Positions 17,333 to 25,964 of a DNA stretch of 51,585 nt are shown one piece after another. The notes under the pieces are model-generated. The model ran no database searches and was not told the origin of the DNA. It was given only the letters and a program-made list of their open reading frames with translations. Position 1 is the stretch's first letter; every line of letters starts with the position of its first letter. Both the position numbers and the translations under genes were made by a program. Source of the stretch: Verrucomicrobiota bacterium (GTDB lineage: Bacteria > Verrucomicrobiota > Verrucomicrobiia > Limisphaerales > SIBE01); the NCBI GenBank assembly GCA_016209525.1, contig JACQWK010000652.1, positions 1 to 51,585 on the forward strand, in the 5' to 3' direction.

Positions 17333-18847
17333 TTACTTCAGATTGACGCTGAGGCGGTGCCGTTCAAGCGTTGTGCCCTCGCGGAGCGCGAGTTGGGCCA
17401 GGGCGTTGTTGTATTCTGCCAGAGCGCCGATTTCATTGAAGGCTGCCTGGGTGAGATCTCGCTGGAGCTGCAGGACTTGAAAGGTGGTGCTTTTGCCGTT
17501 CTCCAATTTCTTCTGCTCGGCATCCAATGCGGTTTCGGCGAATTCGCGGGCTTCCCGCGTGGCTCGAACGCGCTCGAAGGCTGATTGCGCCGCTTTGATC
17601 GCGTCGTCGATCTGGATCATGATGTCTTGCTCCAATTTTTTCAATTGAAGCACAGCTTGCTCCTTGAGGGATCGGGTGGCTTTATAGCGATTCCGTGCGG
17701 CGATGTTTCCGAGCGGGATCGTCAAAGAGCCGCCATAGGTGTAGGCGGGGTTCCGGTCGCGCGTCAAGTCGCTCAAGACATCGCTGTAGGAGGTGTTCCT
17801 GGTGCCGCTGAGGCCGTAGCTGAAGAAGGCATCGAGGGAGGGAAGCAGTTGGTTTTTCTGAAGCCGCAGCGTGATGTCCTGCCGTTCCAAATCCAGCTTG
17901 GCTTGCAGGAGATCGGGCCGCACAGCCAACCCCTTCTGCCAGCTTTCTTGCAGGTTATAGCTCATGGGCAAGGGCAGGAGTTTCTCGGCGGGGATCAAGG
18001 TGGTGTCATGAAAAGAAGCGTAGTTGTCCGTGAGCAGGGACTTCAGCGCGTTTTCCTGAAAATCGAGGGCCCTCTGGGTGGCGATGAGCCCGGCTTTGCT
18101 CGTGGCCACTTGGGCTTCGGCCTGTTTTTCGTCCAGAGGCGCAAGGGCGCCCACCTCCACTTTTTTGCGGTTCTCGAGCAGCGTTCGCTCCGCAAGTTCA
18201 AGCCCCTTCTCGGCGACCTTCACGTTTTCGCGGGCGGAGATCAAATTGTAGTAAGCCTGCTCCACCTGAGCCACGGTGGTGATAATCAGACCCTTGAGCG
18301 CCACTTCGGAGAGCTTCAGGGCCTTTTTGTTCACTTGAATCTGCGCGCGGTCAGGATCAATCCAAAAATTCCGCAGGAGCGGCTGCCGCAGATCGAGCGT
18401 CCAACTCGCGTTGTAGTTGTCCACTGTCGGAACCCCGGTCTGATCGATCGCGGTGTGGGAGAGCCTCTCGCTGATCGAATATCTGAGCCCGGTCGGCAAT
18501 TGAGACCCAACCGAGGTGTTTAGTCCCAGGGGAAACGAGTCAGTCGCAATTTCCCGGCTGCCCACCACGATGCGCCCCTGCGGATCCACCACGCCGGTGG
18601 GCTGCGAGGAAAAGTTGTGCACCGCGGCAAAACTGAGTGTAGGCTCGTACATCGCGTAGGATGCTTTCAAATTGAGCTCGGCGATCCGGGGATTGATGGC
18701 CTGAATCTTCACGTCCAAATTGTGCTCCAAGGCCATTTGGATTGCTTCCTGCAACGTGATTTCCCGGACGTTTGGGGCGGGATTTTGTGCTTGGACAGTC
18801 CAGGCGACGGCAAGTGCTATCGGAAAGAGAATTCGCGTGAATTGCAT
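17333..18847 (-). CDS. TolC family outer membrane efflux protein
   Basis: A 504-residue protein from the ATG at 18847; a longer open frame begins at 18889, but the signal peptide (MQFTRILFPIALAVAWTVQA) starts at 18847. Two long alpha-helical, heptad-rich repeats typical of the OEP/TolC fold follow, for example around residues 190-280 and 395-490, including EQAYYNLISARENVKVAEKG. TolC proteins form trimeric outer membrane channels for type I secretion or efflux. No inner-membrane partner is adjacent. It lies downstream of pyrH on the same strand, with a 168-bp gap holding a palindromic repeat, so it is probably transcribed separately. Confidence 0.9.
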   Translation of the reverse strand: MQFTRILFPIALAVAWTVQAQNPAPNVREITLQEAIQMALEHNLDVKIQAINPRIAELNLKASYAMYEPTLSFAAVHNFSSQPTGVVDPQGRIVVGSREIATDSFPLGLNTSVGSQLPTGLRYSISERLSHTAIDQTGVPTVDNYNASWTLDLRQPLLRNFWIDPDRAQIQVNKKALKLSEVALKGLIITTVAQVEQAYYNLISARENVKVAEKGLELAERTLLENRKKVEVGALAPLDEKQAEAQVATSKAGLIATQRALDFQENALKSLLTDNYASFHDTTLIPAEKLLPLPMSYNLQESWQKGLAVRPDLLQAKLDLERQDITLRLQKNQLLPSLDAFFSYGLSGTRNTSYSDVLSDLTRDRNPAYTYGGSLTIPLGNIAARNRYKATRSLKEQAVLQLKKLEQDIMIQIDDAIKAAQSAFERVRATREAREFAETALDAEQKKLENGKSTTFQVLQLQRDLTQAAFNEIGALAEYNNALAQLALREGTTLERHRLSVNLK

Positions 18848-18941
18848 GGGAGCGGGAGCTTGCGGGATTTCTTCAAGTTCGTCAAACAATCGTCACCGGT
18901 GTATGACCCTGGAGCCCTTGTGGAAGTTACGCGAAATCTTC

Positions 18942-19020
18942 GTCGCCGCCGACATGAGGAGGCGGACGCACACCAATCGTAAATCGTAAATTGGCTCCGC
19001 CCCTCACGCCGCCGGCTACG
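18942..19020. repeat. Palindromic repeat between pyrH and the TolC gene
   Basis: The left arm (about 18942-18966) and right arm (18996-19019) are imperfect reverse complements around an AT-rich centre AATCGTAAATCGTAAATT. Related sequence lies at 8853-8902 and 16250-16274. It overlaps the last codons and stop of pyrH (stop at 19016-19018), so it could also act as a transcript end, although I see no T-run. Confidence 0.65.
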
Positions 19021-19741
19021 AACTGACCAGCGTCCCGACATTCTCTCCCTGAACCACGCGCTTCAGGTTGCCGGGCTTGAATAGATCGAAGACTATGATC
19101 GGCATCTTGTTGTCCATGCACAGTGAAAATGCCGTCGAATCCATGACTTTGAGTTGTTTTTGCAGGGCTTGAATGTAGCTCACCCGGGTGTACCGCCGCG
19201 CGTTCGGCATTTTCTTGGGATCGCGGTCATAGATTCCGTCCACTTTCGTGGCCTTGAGGATGATTTCCGCGCCGATTTCATTCGCCCGAAGAGCGGCGGT
19301 CGTGTCCGTCGAGAAGTACGGATTTCCGGTCCCACCGCCAAAGATCACGACGCGGCCTTTTTCCAAGTGGCGAATCGCGCGGCGCCGGATGAAAGGTTCG
19401 GCCACTTGAGCCATGCTGATGGCGCTTTGCACGCGGGTCGCGACGCCGAGTTTCTCCAGCGCGTCCTGCAAAGCCAGCGCGTTAATAACGGTGGCCAGCA
19501 TGCCCATATAGTCGCCCGTGGTTCGGTCGATACCGCGCTCGCTGCCCTGCAAACCGCGAAAGATGTTTCCGCCGCCGACCACGATCACCACCTCGATCCC
19601 AAGATCGCGCACCTGCCGGATTTGTTTCGCCATGTCATGGATGGCTTCCGGACAGATCCCCACGCCAGCCTCGCCGCCCAAGGCTTCCCCGCTGAGTTTG
19701 ATCAAGATGCGCCGATACTTCGCTTTGCGGTTCCGTTTCAT
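19016..19741 (-). CDS. pyrH: UMP kinase
   Basis: Phosphorylates UMP to UDP in pyrimidine nucleotide synthesis. The 241-residue protein has the bacterial UMPK pattern: KLSGEALGG near the N-terminus, [10 protein letters not shown] (about 55-64), [36 protein letters not shown], and [12 protein letters not shown] near residue 168. The length is normal. It is third in the rpsB-tsf-pyrH block, 9 bp after tsf, so co-transcription is likely. The usual fourth member frr (ribosome recycling factor) is not found next to it; a palindromic repeat and a TolC gene follow instead. Confidence 0.96.
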   Translation of the reverse strand: MKRNRKAKYRRILIKLSGEALGGEAGVGICPEAIHDMAKQIRQVRDLGIEVVIVVGGGNIFRGLQGSERGIDRTTGDYMGMLATVINALALQDALEKLGVATRVQSAISMAQVAEPFIRRRAIRHLEKGRVVIFGGGTGNPYFSTDTTAALRANEIGAEIILKATKVDGIYDRDPKKMPNARRYTRVSYIQALQKQLKVMDSTAFSLCMDNKMPIIVFDLFKPGNLKRVVQGENVGTLVSS

Positions 19742-19750
19742 GGGGAGTCT

Positions 19751-20590
19751 TCACGCGAAGGCTTCCCCAACTTGGAACCGAACAAACCGCCGAATGACAA
19801 GCTCATCACCCAGCCGCTTGGCGACATTCGCGACGTGTTCTTTCACCGTAATCTCGGCATTCTGTTTCACGAATCCTTGGTCCAACAAACAAAAACCCTG
19901 GAAGAATTTCTCGAGTTTCCCCTCGACGATCTTGGCCACGGCCTGAGGCGGTTTGTTTTTGGCCTGCTCAGCCGCGATCTCTCTTTCCTTGGCCAGAACT
20001 GCGGGGTCAATCAAGTCGCGCGACACGGCAATGGGATGGGCGGCGGCGATTTGCAGGGTGATGTCTCGGACCAACTGCCGGTAATCCTCGCCGGCCACAG
20101 TCGCTTCCTTCCCGGCGCCGACTTCGACGAGCACTCCAATCTTGGCCCCGGTGTGGATGTAGCCCGCGACAAGTCCGTGGCCGGACACTTCAAAGCGCTG
20201 GGAGCGGGAGATTCGGAGGTTTTCTCCGAGTTTAGCCACGGCGGCGGTCCGCAAACCTTCCACGTCGGCCTTCGGATCTTGAGCAAGCGCCTTGGCTACT
20301 TCATCGCAGAAAGCTCGGAAACTCTCGTTCTTGGCGACAAAATCGGTCTCGCAATTGATTTCGATCAAGACTCCCAAACGGGCGCCGGGCTGGATATATT
20401 GGACCACGATCCCCTCTTTGGTTTCCCGCGAGGCTTTGGTGACCGCCGCCGCCGCGCCTTTCTTGCGCAGGATATCGACGGCCAGGTTGAGGTCCCCGTT
20501 CGCTTCGGTGAGCGCTTTCTTGCAGGTCAGCAAACCCGCGTTGGTCATTTCTCTGAGCTTGGCGACGAGCGCCGGTGTGATGTCAGGCAT
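19751..20590 (-). CDS. tsf: Translation elongation factor Ts
   Basis: The 279-residue nucleotide-exchange factor that regenerates EF-Tu-GTP. The N-terminal UBA-like domain reads VAKLREMTNAGLLTCKKALTEANGDL, followed by IEINCETDFVAKNESFR, the Ts signature that contacts EF-Tu. The C-terminal dimerisation part contains LLDQGFVKQ. It lies 14 bp downstream of rpsB and 9 bp upstream of pyrH, which is the standard bacterial order. Confidence 0.97.
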   Translation of the reverse strand: MPDITPALVAKLREMTNAGLLTCKKALTEANGDLNLAVDILRKKGAAAAVTKASRETKEGIVVQYIQPGARLGVLIEINCETDFVAKNESFRAFCDEVAKALAQDPKADVEGLRTAAVAKLGENLRISRSQRFEVSGHGLVAGYIHTGAKIGVLVEVGAGKEATVAGEDYRQLVRDITLQIAAAHPIAVSRDLIDPAVLAKEREIAAEQAKNKPPQAVAKIVEGKLEKFFQGFCLLDQGFVKQNAEITVKEHVANVAKRLGDELVIRRFVRFQVGEAFA

Positions 20591-20604
20591 AGAAAGAGAG
20601 CAAA

Positions 20605-21423
20605 TCAGTTCGGTGTGGTTGCCGCGAGCTCTGGCGCCGGCGGGGGCGGGGGGACGGACGCCGCCTCGGCGGCAGTTTCGCCTGGGGTTTCGGCGGCCGG
20701 CGCTTCTTCGACGCTCTTGCGACGCCCGTACTTCGCTTCATACTCCGCCCGGGCTTGCGTAATCGTCTGCATGAGAGCGCTGAGAATCAACCGAACGGAA
20801 CGAATCGCGTCGTCATTGCCCGCGACGGGGTAATCGACCAGGTCCGGATCACAATTGGTATCCACGATGGCGACGATGGGGATCTTCAACCGGCGCGCTT
20901 CCGCGACGGCATTGTGCTCCCGTTTGATGTCCACGACAAAAACCGCGTCCGGCAAACTCTCCATCTCGCGGATGCCATCGAGATTCTTGATCAGCCGGGC
21001 GGCTTCGCGCCGGAGAGACGATTGCTCCTGCTTGACGTAATTGTTGATGGTGCCGTCGGTTTCCATTTTCTCGATGTGCTTCAGCCGGCCGACGGAACGT
21101 TTGATCGTTTTGAGGTTCGTCAGGGTGCCGCCGAGCCATCGTTCTGTGACGTAGAATTGGCCGCAAGACTTGGCGGCTTCCTTCACGGCCTCTTGGGCTT
21201 GTTTTTTGGTGCCGACGAAGAGCGCGCGTCCACCTTGGCTGACGGTCTTTCCCAAGTACTCGCACGCGGCCTCCAACTGGGCCAGCGTCTTGCTCAGGTC
21301 GATGATGTAAATCCCGTTGCGGACATCAAAGATGAATTTCTTCATCTTCGGATTCCAGCGTTTGGTTTGGTGTCCAAAATGGACTCCCGCCTCTAAGAGT
21401 TCTTTGATGCCAATGCTAATCAC
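20605..21423 (-). CDS. rpsB: 30S ribosomal protein S2
   Basis: A 272-residue S2 protein. Recognisable segments are LLEAGVHFGHQTKRWNPKMKKFIF at the N-terminus, the FVGTKKQAQE block, ERWLGGTLTN, and the C-terminal VDTNCDPDLVDYPVAGNDDAIRS. A Pro/Ala-rich tail of about 40 residues extends beyond the usual S2 end. The start is GTG at 21423, supported by AAAGGA five bases upstream. It is the first gene of the rpsB-tsf-pyrH block, so the promoter should lie in 21424-21640. Confidence 0.97.
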   Translation of the reverse strand: MISIGIKELLEAGVHFGHQTKRWNPKMKKFIFDVRNGIYIIDLSKTLAQLEAACEYLGKTVSQGGRALFVGTKKQAQEAVKEAAKSCGQFYVTERWLGGTLTNLKTIKRSVGRLKHIEKMETDGTINNYVKQEQSSLRREAARLIKNLDGIREMESLPDAVFVVDIKREHNAVAEARRLKIPIVAIVDTNCDPDLVDYPVAGNDDAIRSVRLILSALMQTITQARAEYEAKYGRRKSVEEAPAAETPGETAAEAASVPPPPPAPELAATTPN

Positions 21424-21866
21424 AAGTTTCCTTTGTTGTCGGTTCGCCCGTTTTTAGGGAACCATCCCGCGGAACACGGGATTCACTTAGATGTTATTGT
21501 GGCCGCCTTCGCTCACTCAAGCCAAGGGCATTCCAGGCCGTTCGCCCCTTCCGTCCAGGGCCAGATTCCTCCCCCGGACGAAAAGGGCAGAAAAAATAGC
21601 AAACTCAAGAACCATCGCAACTTTTATTTTCCATCGTCCGCGCGTCCCGGTGCATCCACCGGTTGTCGGTAGCGCGGGCGTCTCGCCTGCGAGTTCGCCG
21701 AGCGTCCCGCTCGGACGCGGCCCGGCGGCGAGACGCCGCTCGAACTCGCAGCCGAGGACGGCTGCGCTACGATCACCGACAGCTTCGCGATGCACCGAGT
21801 TCCCGCCTGCGGCCAACAAAATCGATGACAAGCGCCGTGAAATCCATTTAAGTCTCCCGGAATTTT
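21424..21866. repeat. Divergent intergenic region with a palindromic element at 21650-21795
   Basis: This 443-bp gap separates the divergent rpsB and carB genes and must carry both promoters. Bases 21650-21795 form an element whose ends (GTGCATCC... and ...GATGCAC) are inverted and whose two halves are imperfect reverse complements. Its left 57 bases recur inverted at positions 1-57. The AT-rich part at about 21590-21632 is a plausible promoter zone, but I cannot assign -35 and -10 boxes with confidence. Confidence 0.65.
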
Positions 21867-23372
21867 ATGCCCAAACGCACGGATATTCATTCGGTTCTGA
21901 TCATCGGCGCCGGCCCGATCATCATTGGGCAGGCGTGCGAGTTTGATTATTCGGGAACCCAAGCCTGCAAAGCGCTCAAGGAAGAAGGCTTTCGTGTCAT
22001 TCTCGTCAACTCCAACCCGGCCACGATCATGACCGATCCCGAGTTCGCCGACCGGACGTATCTCGAACCGATCACGCCTGAGTGCGTGGAGAAAATCATT
22101 GTGCGCGAAGTCGAAGAGTTGAAGCGGATCGGGGCGAAGGGAAAACTAGTTCTGCTCCCGACGCTGGGTGGTCAGACGGCTCTCAACACCGCCATGGCCC
22201 TCCATCGGAAGGGAATTTTGGACACCTATAACGTCGAAATGATCGGCGCCAACGCGCAGGCGATCGAACGAGGAGAGGACCGGCAGATCTTCAAAGACCT
22301 CATGCTTTCCATCGGCCTCGATGTGCCCGTCAGCGGAACGGCGCACACCCTGGAAGAAGCTCGCCAGGTGGCGGAGAAGATAGCCCGTTTCCCTCTCATT
22401 ATCCGGCCCGCGTTCACGCTGGGCGGGACCGGGGGAGGCATTGCCTACAACCGCGATGAGTTCGAGGAGATGATAAAACGCGGCTTGGATCTCTCGCCGG
22501 TCTCCGAAGTGCTCATTGAGGAATCCCTTTTGGGATGGAAGGAATACGAGATGGAAGTCATGCGCGATAAGGCCGACAATTGCGTGATCGTCTGCTCTAT
22601 CGAAAACTTCGATCCGATGGGTATTCACACGGGGGACTCAATTACGGTGGCGCCGATTCAGACCTTGACGGACAAGGAGTATCAGATCATGCGAGACGCT
22701 TCGTTCGCCGTGATCCGCGCGGTGGGAGTCGAGACGGGGGGCTCGAACATTCAGTTTGCGGTGAACCCGGAGACGGGGCGCATGGTCATCATCGAGATGA
22801 ATCCTCGGGTCTCGCGTTCGTCGGCCTTGGCTTCCAAGGCCACCGGGTTTCCCATCGCGAAGATCGCCGCCAAGCTCGCCGTCGGTTTTTTGCTGGACGA
22901 AATCAAGAACGACATCACCCGCGAAACTCCGGCGAGCTTCGAGCCCACCATCGATTACGTTGTCACGAAGGTTCCGAGGTTTGCTTTCGAGAAATTTCCG
23001 CAGGCGGACCCGACCCTCAACACTCAGATGAAATCGGTGGGCGAAGCCATGGCGATCGGACGGACGTTCAAAGAATCCCTGCAAAAGGCGCTGCGTTCGC
23101 TGGAAATCGGCCGATACGGCTTGGGAGGAGATGGCAAGCCCTGGCGGATTAGCGACCAGGTTTACGGAGACCGTGAGACGCTTCCACGCGAGGTCATCAC
23201 CCGCAAGCTGAGCGTCCCCAACGCCGAAAGGATCTTCTTCCTCCGCCACGCGTTGCGAGCCGGTTTTAGTATCGATGAGATTTTCTCGCTGACGAAGATC
23301 GACCGGTGGTTTCTGATGCAGATCAAGGAGATTGTCGATTTCGAGGAAGAACTGGCCGCCATCAAGAACTGA
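21867..23372 (+). CDS. carB: Carbamoyl-phosphate synthase large chain, N-terminal half only
   Basis: This 501-residue protein matches the first half of CarB: the ATP-grasp carboxyphosphate synthetase domain with [20 protein letters not shown] at the start, [16 protein letters not shown] and the [21 protein letters not shown] block, followed by the beginning of the oligomerisation domain. Full-length CarB is usually a little over 1050 residues; here a TGA ends the chain right after [20 protein letters not shown]. The next gene is on the other strand, and I find no continuation in any frame, so the carbamate kinase-like half must be encoded elsewhere if CarB is functional. Split CarB is known in some bacteria and archaea (Aquifex, Methanocaldococcus). 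The product, carbamoyl phosphate, feeds pyrimidine and arginine synthesis. Confidence 0.93.
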   Translation: MPKRTDIHSVLIIGAGPIIIGQACEFDYSGTQACKALKEEGFRVILVNSNPATIMTDPEFADRTYLEPITPECVEKIIVREVEELKRIGAKGKLVLLPTLGGQTALNTAMALHRKGILDTYNVEMIGANAQAIERGEDRQIFKDLMLSIGLDVPVSGTAHTLEEARQVAEKIARFPLIIRPAFTLGGTGGGIAYNRDEFEEMIKRGLDLSPVSEVLIEESLLGWKEYEMEVMRDKADNCVIVCSIENFDPMGIHTGDSITVAPIQTLTDKEYQIMRDASFAVIRAVGVETGGSNIQFAVNPETGRMVIIEMNPRVSRSSALASKATGFPIAKIAAKLAVGFLLDEIKNDITRETPASFEPTIDYVVTKVPRFAFEKFPQADPTLNTQMKSVGEAMAIGRTFKESLQKALRSLEIGRYGLGGDGKPWRISDQVYGDRETLPREVITRKLSVPNAERIFFLRHALRAGFSIDEIFSLTKIDRWFLMQIKEIVDFEEELAAIKN

Positions 23373-23374
23373 GC

Positions 23375-23755
23375 TTATTTGTCCACGATCTCAAGTTGGT
23401 AAGGCGCGGAAAGGATGCTTCCCGAACGCCGCTGCGGAACGCTGACGTATTGATAATCGAACTTGAAGCGATAATTGATGAATTTCTTGTCCGCGGGGAC
23501 AGGCACGAGTGTCTCCCAGCGGTCCTTCAGCACCGGCGCGGGTTGCATGGGGTAAGCCTCCAAATCCACCACGACACAGGGTTGGAGCGTTTCTTTTCGC
23601 AGGGTTTTCTGATTGCTATGGAATAGAACTTCGAAGGGGTAGAGCCCGGTTGAGTTCCGTGTTTGCTTGCTCGGGGTGAGATTCGTGATGGTGGTCGAGC
23701 AGCCCGAGAGCAGCAATCCGAGCAGCAACGGCAGAAGGCGTTTCACTTTCCTCAT
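23375..23755 (-). CDS. Small predicted lipoprotein, function unknown
   Basis: A 126-residue protein from the ATG at 23755. It starts with a lipoprotein signal (MRKVKRLLPLLLGLLLSGC), with the lipobox Cys at residue 19. The mature part is polar and beta-rich, with alternating patterns such as LYPFEVLFHSN and FKFDYQYVSVP that fit a small beta-sandwich. I do not recognise the family. A longer in-frame start at 23848 is less likely because it would bury the signal. It is convergent with carB, with 2 bp between the stops. Confidence 0.7.
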   Translation of the reverse strand: MRKVKRLLPLLLGLLLSGCSTTITNLTPSKQTRNSTGLYPFEVLFHSNQKTLRKETLQPCVVVDLEAYPMQPAPVLKDRWETLVPVPADKKFINYRFKFDYQYVSVPQRRSGSILSAPYQLEIVDK

Positions 23756-23861
23756 AAGTGGCCGCAGCCATACACGAGGGCCGGTGGCTTGTAAAGTTGG
23801 TTTTCCTGGAACCTCAGTCTCAACGGTGTGCAACGGGGGCCAGTGCACACTTCTGGAAGTG

Positions 23862-24001
23862 GTATGTGTTTAGCGTGCGTGGCGCAGGCGTCCGCGCCTG
23901 CGGGTTTTGCCGCCGTCTCGGCGCCGCTTTCGTTCAGAATGGCAGCGAGACGCTGCCGAAACTCGCAGCCGGGACGGCCGCGCTACCAGAGGCTAAACAC
24001 G
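23862..24001. mobile_element. 140-bp palindromic MITE-like element with 11-bp target duplication
   Basis: The ends GTGTTTAGC (from 23866) and GGCTAAACAC (to 24000) are inverted, and the interior holds several GC-rich palindromes. The element is flanked by a perfect 11-bp direct repeat, TTCTGGAAGTG, at 23851-23861 and 24002-24012. Internal words (GCAGGCGTCCGCGCC, CTCGCAGCC, CGCTACC) are shared with the elements at 1-57 and 21650-21795. It has no coding capacity. Confidence 0.8.
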
Positions 24002-24058
24002 TTCTGGAAGTGTGCACTTCCTGGAGTCGGCTGATTCCGGGAGGATCTGAGGGATCGC

Positions 24059-24212
24059 CAAGGCTGCATCAAGCTCCTTGATTTCTCCCTCTCCTCCATC
24101 GGATGGAGAAGAGGGTTGGGGAGAGGAGGCGCGTTTTTGTTGGTTCCCCCACTCCTCGGTCCTCTCCCCACTCGTTCCTCGCGGGGAGAGGATGGAGAGC
24201 TTGATGCACGCT
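24059..24212. mobile_element. 154-bp MITE-like element, copy 2
   Basis: Inverted relative to copy 1 and of exactly the same length. Terminal repeats TGCATCAAGCT and its complement are at 24065-24075 and ending at 24208. The flanking direct repeat is TGAGGGATCGC (24048-24058) against TGAGGGATTGC (24213-24223), 10 of 11 bases identical. It lies between the lipoprotein gene and the SurA-like gene, only 36 bp from the second repeat of the neighbouring 140-bp element. The 544-bp gap 23756-24299 is thus mostly filled by two mobile elements. Confidence 0.85.
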
Positions 24213-24299
24213 TGAGGGATTGCGTTTTCCTTTGTTTTCCGTTTGACCGTCTTCGGCTCGCCTGGTTAGGGTGCGGAGCTTTAATTTGAGAGACCCAAT

Positions 24300-25964
24300 A
24301 TGTTTCAGCAAATTCGACGGCATCAAAAATGGCTCTGGGCCATCATTACGACCCTGACCATCGTCAGTTTTGTGGTTTGGTTTTCGCCGCAGCAGCCTCG
24401 TCTCGGACGCGGTTACAGAGACGTGACTTTGGGCTCGATCAACGGTCGCCCCATCGGGCGCGAGGAATACAGCCACGCCATGGACGAAGCGGCGTTGTGG
24501 TATCTTTTCAACGCCGGGGACTGGCCGCGGAGCGACGACTTCACCCGGCAGATCATGGAGCGCGAAATCAGGAAGCGCCTCCTCCTGGTGGAGAAGCTCA
24601 AAGAACTCAACGTGCTTGTCAGCCCAGCAGCCGTGGCCCAGTGGATCTCCGAAGCGATCCAAGACCGCGACCAGCGGGTGTTTCGAAAAGCGGATTATGA
24701 TCGTTTCGTCAAAGAGAGGTTGCCCCAGCACAACCTGAGTGAGGAAGACTTCCAACGCTTCGTGCGCCACGAGGTTGGCATCCAACATCTCATGGCGTTG
24801 ACGGGCCTCAGCGGCACTCTGGTCACTCCGCAGGAGGCGGAAATCATTTATCGAAGAGAAAACGAAGAAGCCGACACGCAAGCGGTTTTCTTGTCCGCCA
24901 CGAACTACCTGGCCAGTGTCACGGTGGATCCGGCCGCCCTCATGACGTTTTATACCAATCAGCAAGCCAATTATCGCATACCCGAACGGGTTCAAGTCGT
25001 CTATGTGAAGTTCGAGGCCACCAATTACCTGGCCGAAGCGGACCAGCGAATGACTGCTCTGACCAACCTCAGCCAAATCATTGAAGCCACCTACGGTGAA
25101 CGAGGCCCCAACGCCTTCAGAGACACGAACAGCTTGCCGCTCGCTGCGGAGGCCGCGAAAGAGAAAATTCGCGATGAATTTCGCCAGAGTTTCGCCCTGG
25201 TGGAGGCCAGGAGGAAGGCGATCGATTTCGCAAACAAGCTGATCGAACTCCCTCTCGCGACCAACAACCTGGCCAACTTCGCCGCCGCTGAGGGCATTCT
25301 TTCCAGCGTGACGGAGCCGTTTGCTGAAGAGAACCCGCCGCCGAATCTGAAAGTCCCGGATACGTTTGGGAGGGCGGCTTTTCAACTAACGCCCACTCAA
25401 CCCATCTATGAACAGCCGATCGTGGCTCAGGATGGCGTGTACTTGATCGGCTACCACAACAGAATCCCCAGCGAGATTCGTCCCTTCGAAACGATTCGCG
25501 AGCAAGTCGCTGAAGAATTCCGAAAGAGCGAGGCGACCAAGCTGCTCAACGCCGCTGGCCGGGACCTGGAGAGCCGCTTGACGATGAGTCTGGCCCAGGG
25601 AAAAACGTTCGAGGCCGCCTGCGGGGAAGCGAACGTTCCGACGATCGATTTGCCTCCCTTCTCGCAGAAAACCTCGACGCTGCCGCAACTGCTGAATCGA
25701 GGGGATTTGTCATCGATCAAGAATGCCGCCTTCGCCCTGACGCCCGGCAAAACCAGTTCGTTTACTCCGACGAGGGACGGTGGATTCATCGTTTATCTGC
25801 AGGCGAAAATCCCGGTGACGGATGAAAAGGTCAAGGAGGGTTTGGCTGCGTTTATGGAGAATCTGCGGCGGAGTCGTCTGTATGAGGCCTACGGGGAGTG
25901 GTTGCGCAAAGAGATTGATTTAGCGCGGATTTCTCTGCCCACAGACAAGCGAAGCGCGAATTGA
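24300..25964 (+). CDS. SurA/PpiD-like periplasmic chaperone, peptidyl-prolyl isomerase family
   Basis: A 554-residue membrane-anchored protein with one N-terminal membrane segment (about residues 12-29). A SurA_N-like helical domain follows (about 45-200; it opens with TLGSINGRPIGREEYSHAM, the characteristic beta-strand plus helix). A middle region with a PPIC-type rotamase-like fold spans about 220-410, and a C-terminal helical part closes the chain. PpiD and SurA relatives help outer-membrane proteins fold. The rotamase motif is degenerate, so isomerase activity is uncertain. Its stop codon overlaps the start of the downstream pseudouridine synthase gene (ATTGA), so the two are coupled. Confidence 0.83.
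   Translation: MFQQIRRHQKWLWAIITTLTIVSFVVWFSPQQPRLGRGYRDVTLGSINGRPIGREEYSHAMDEAALWYLFNAGDWPRSDDFTRQIMEREIRKRLLLVEKLKELNVLVSPAAVAQWISEAIQDRDQRVFRKADYDRFVKERLPQHNLSEEDFQRFVRHEVGIQHLMALTGLSGTLVTPQEAEIIYRRENEEADTQAVFLSATNYLASVTVDPAALMTFYTNQQANYRIPERVQVVYVKFEATNYLAEADQRMTALTNLSQIIEATYGERGPNAFRDTNSLPLAAEAAKEKIRDEFRQSFALVEARRKAIDFANKLIELPLATNNLANFAAAEGILSSVTEPFAEENPPPNLKVPDTFGRAAFQLTPTQPIYEQPIVAQDGVYLIGYHNRIPSEIRPFETIREQVAEEFRKSEATKLLNAAGRDLESRLTMSLAQGKTFEAACGEANVPTIDLPPFSQKTSTLPQLLNRGDLSSIKNAAFALTPGKTSSFTPTRDGGFIVYLQAKIPVTDEKVKEGLAAFMENLRRSRLYEAYGEWLRKEIDLARISLPTDKRSAN

Noticed and set aside
19154-20833. A 559-codon open frame on the plus strand
   Set aside because: It is antisense to pyrH, tsf and part of rpsB, which are certain genes.
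23306-23626. Frameshifted continuation of carB
   Set aside because: The open frame here is the antisense of the lipoprotein gene and has no CarB C-terminal motifs.
24069-25385. A 438-codon open frame on the minus strand
   Set aside because: It is antisense to the SurA/PpiD-like gene and partly lies in the MITE.
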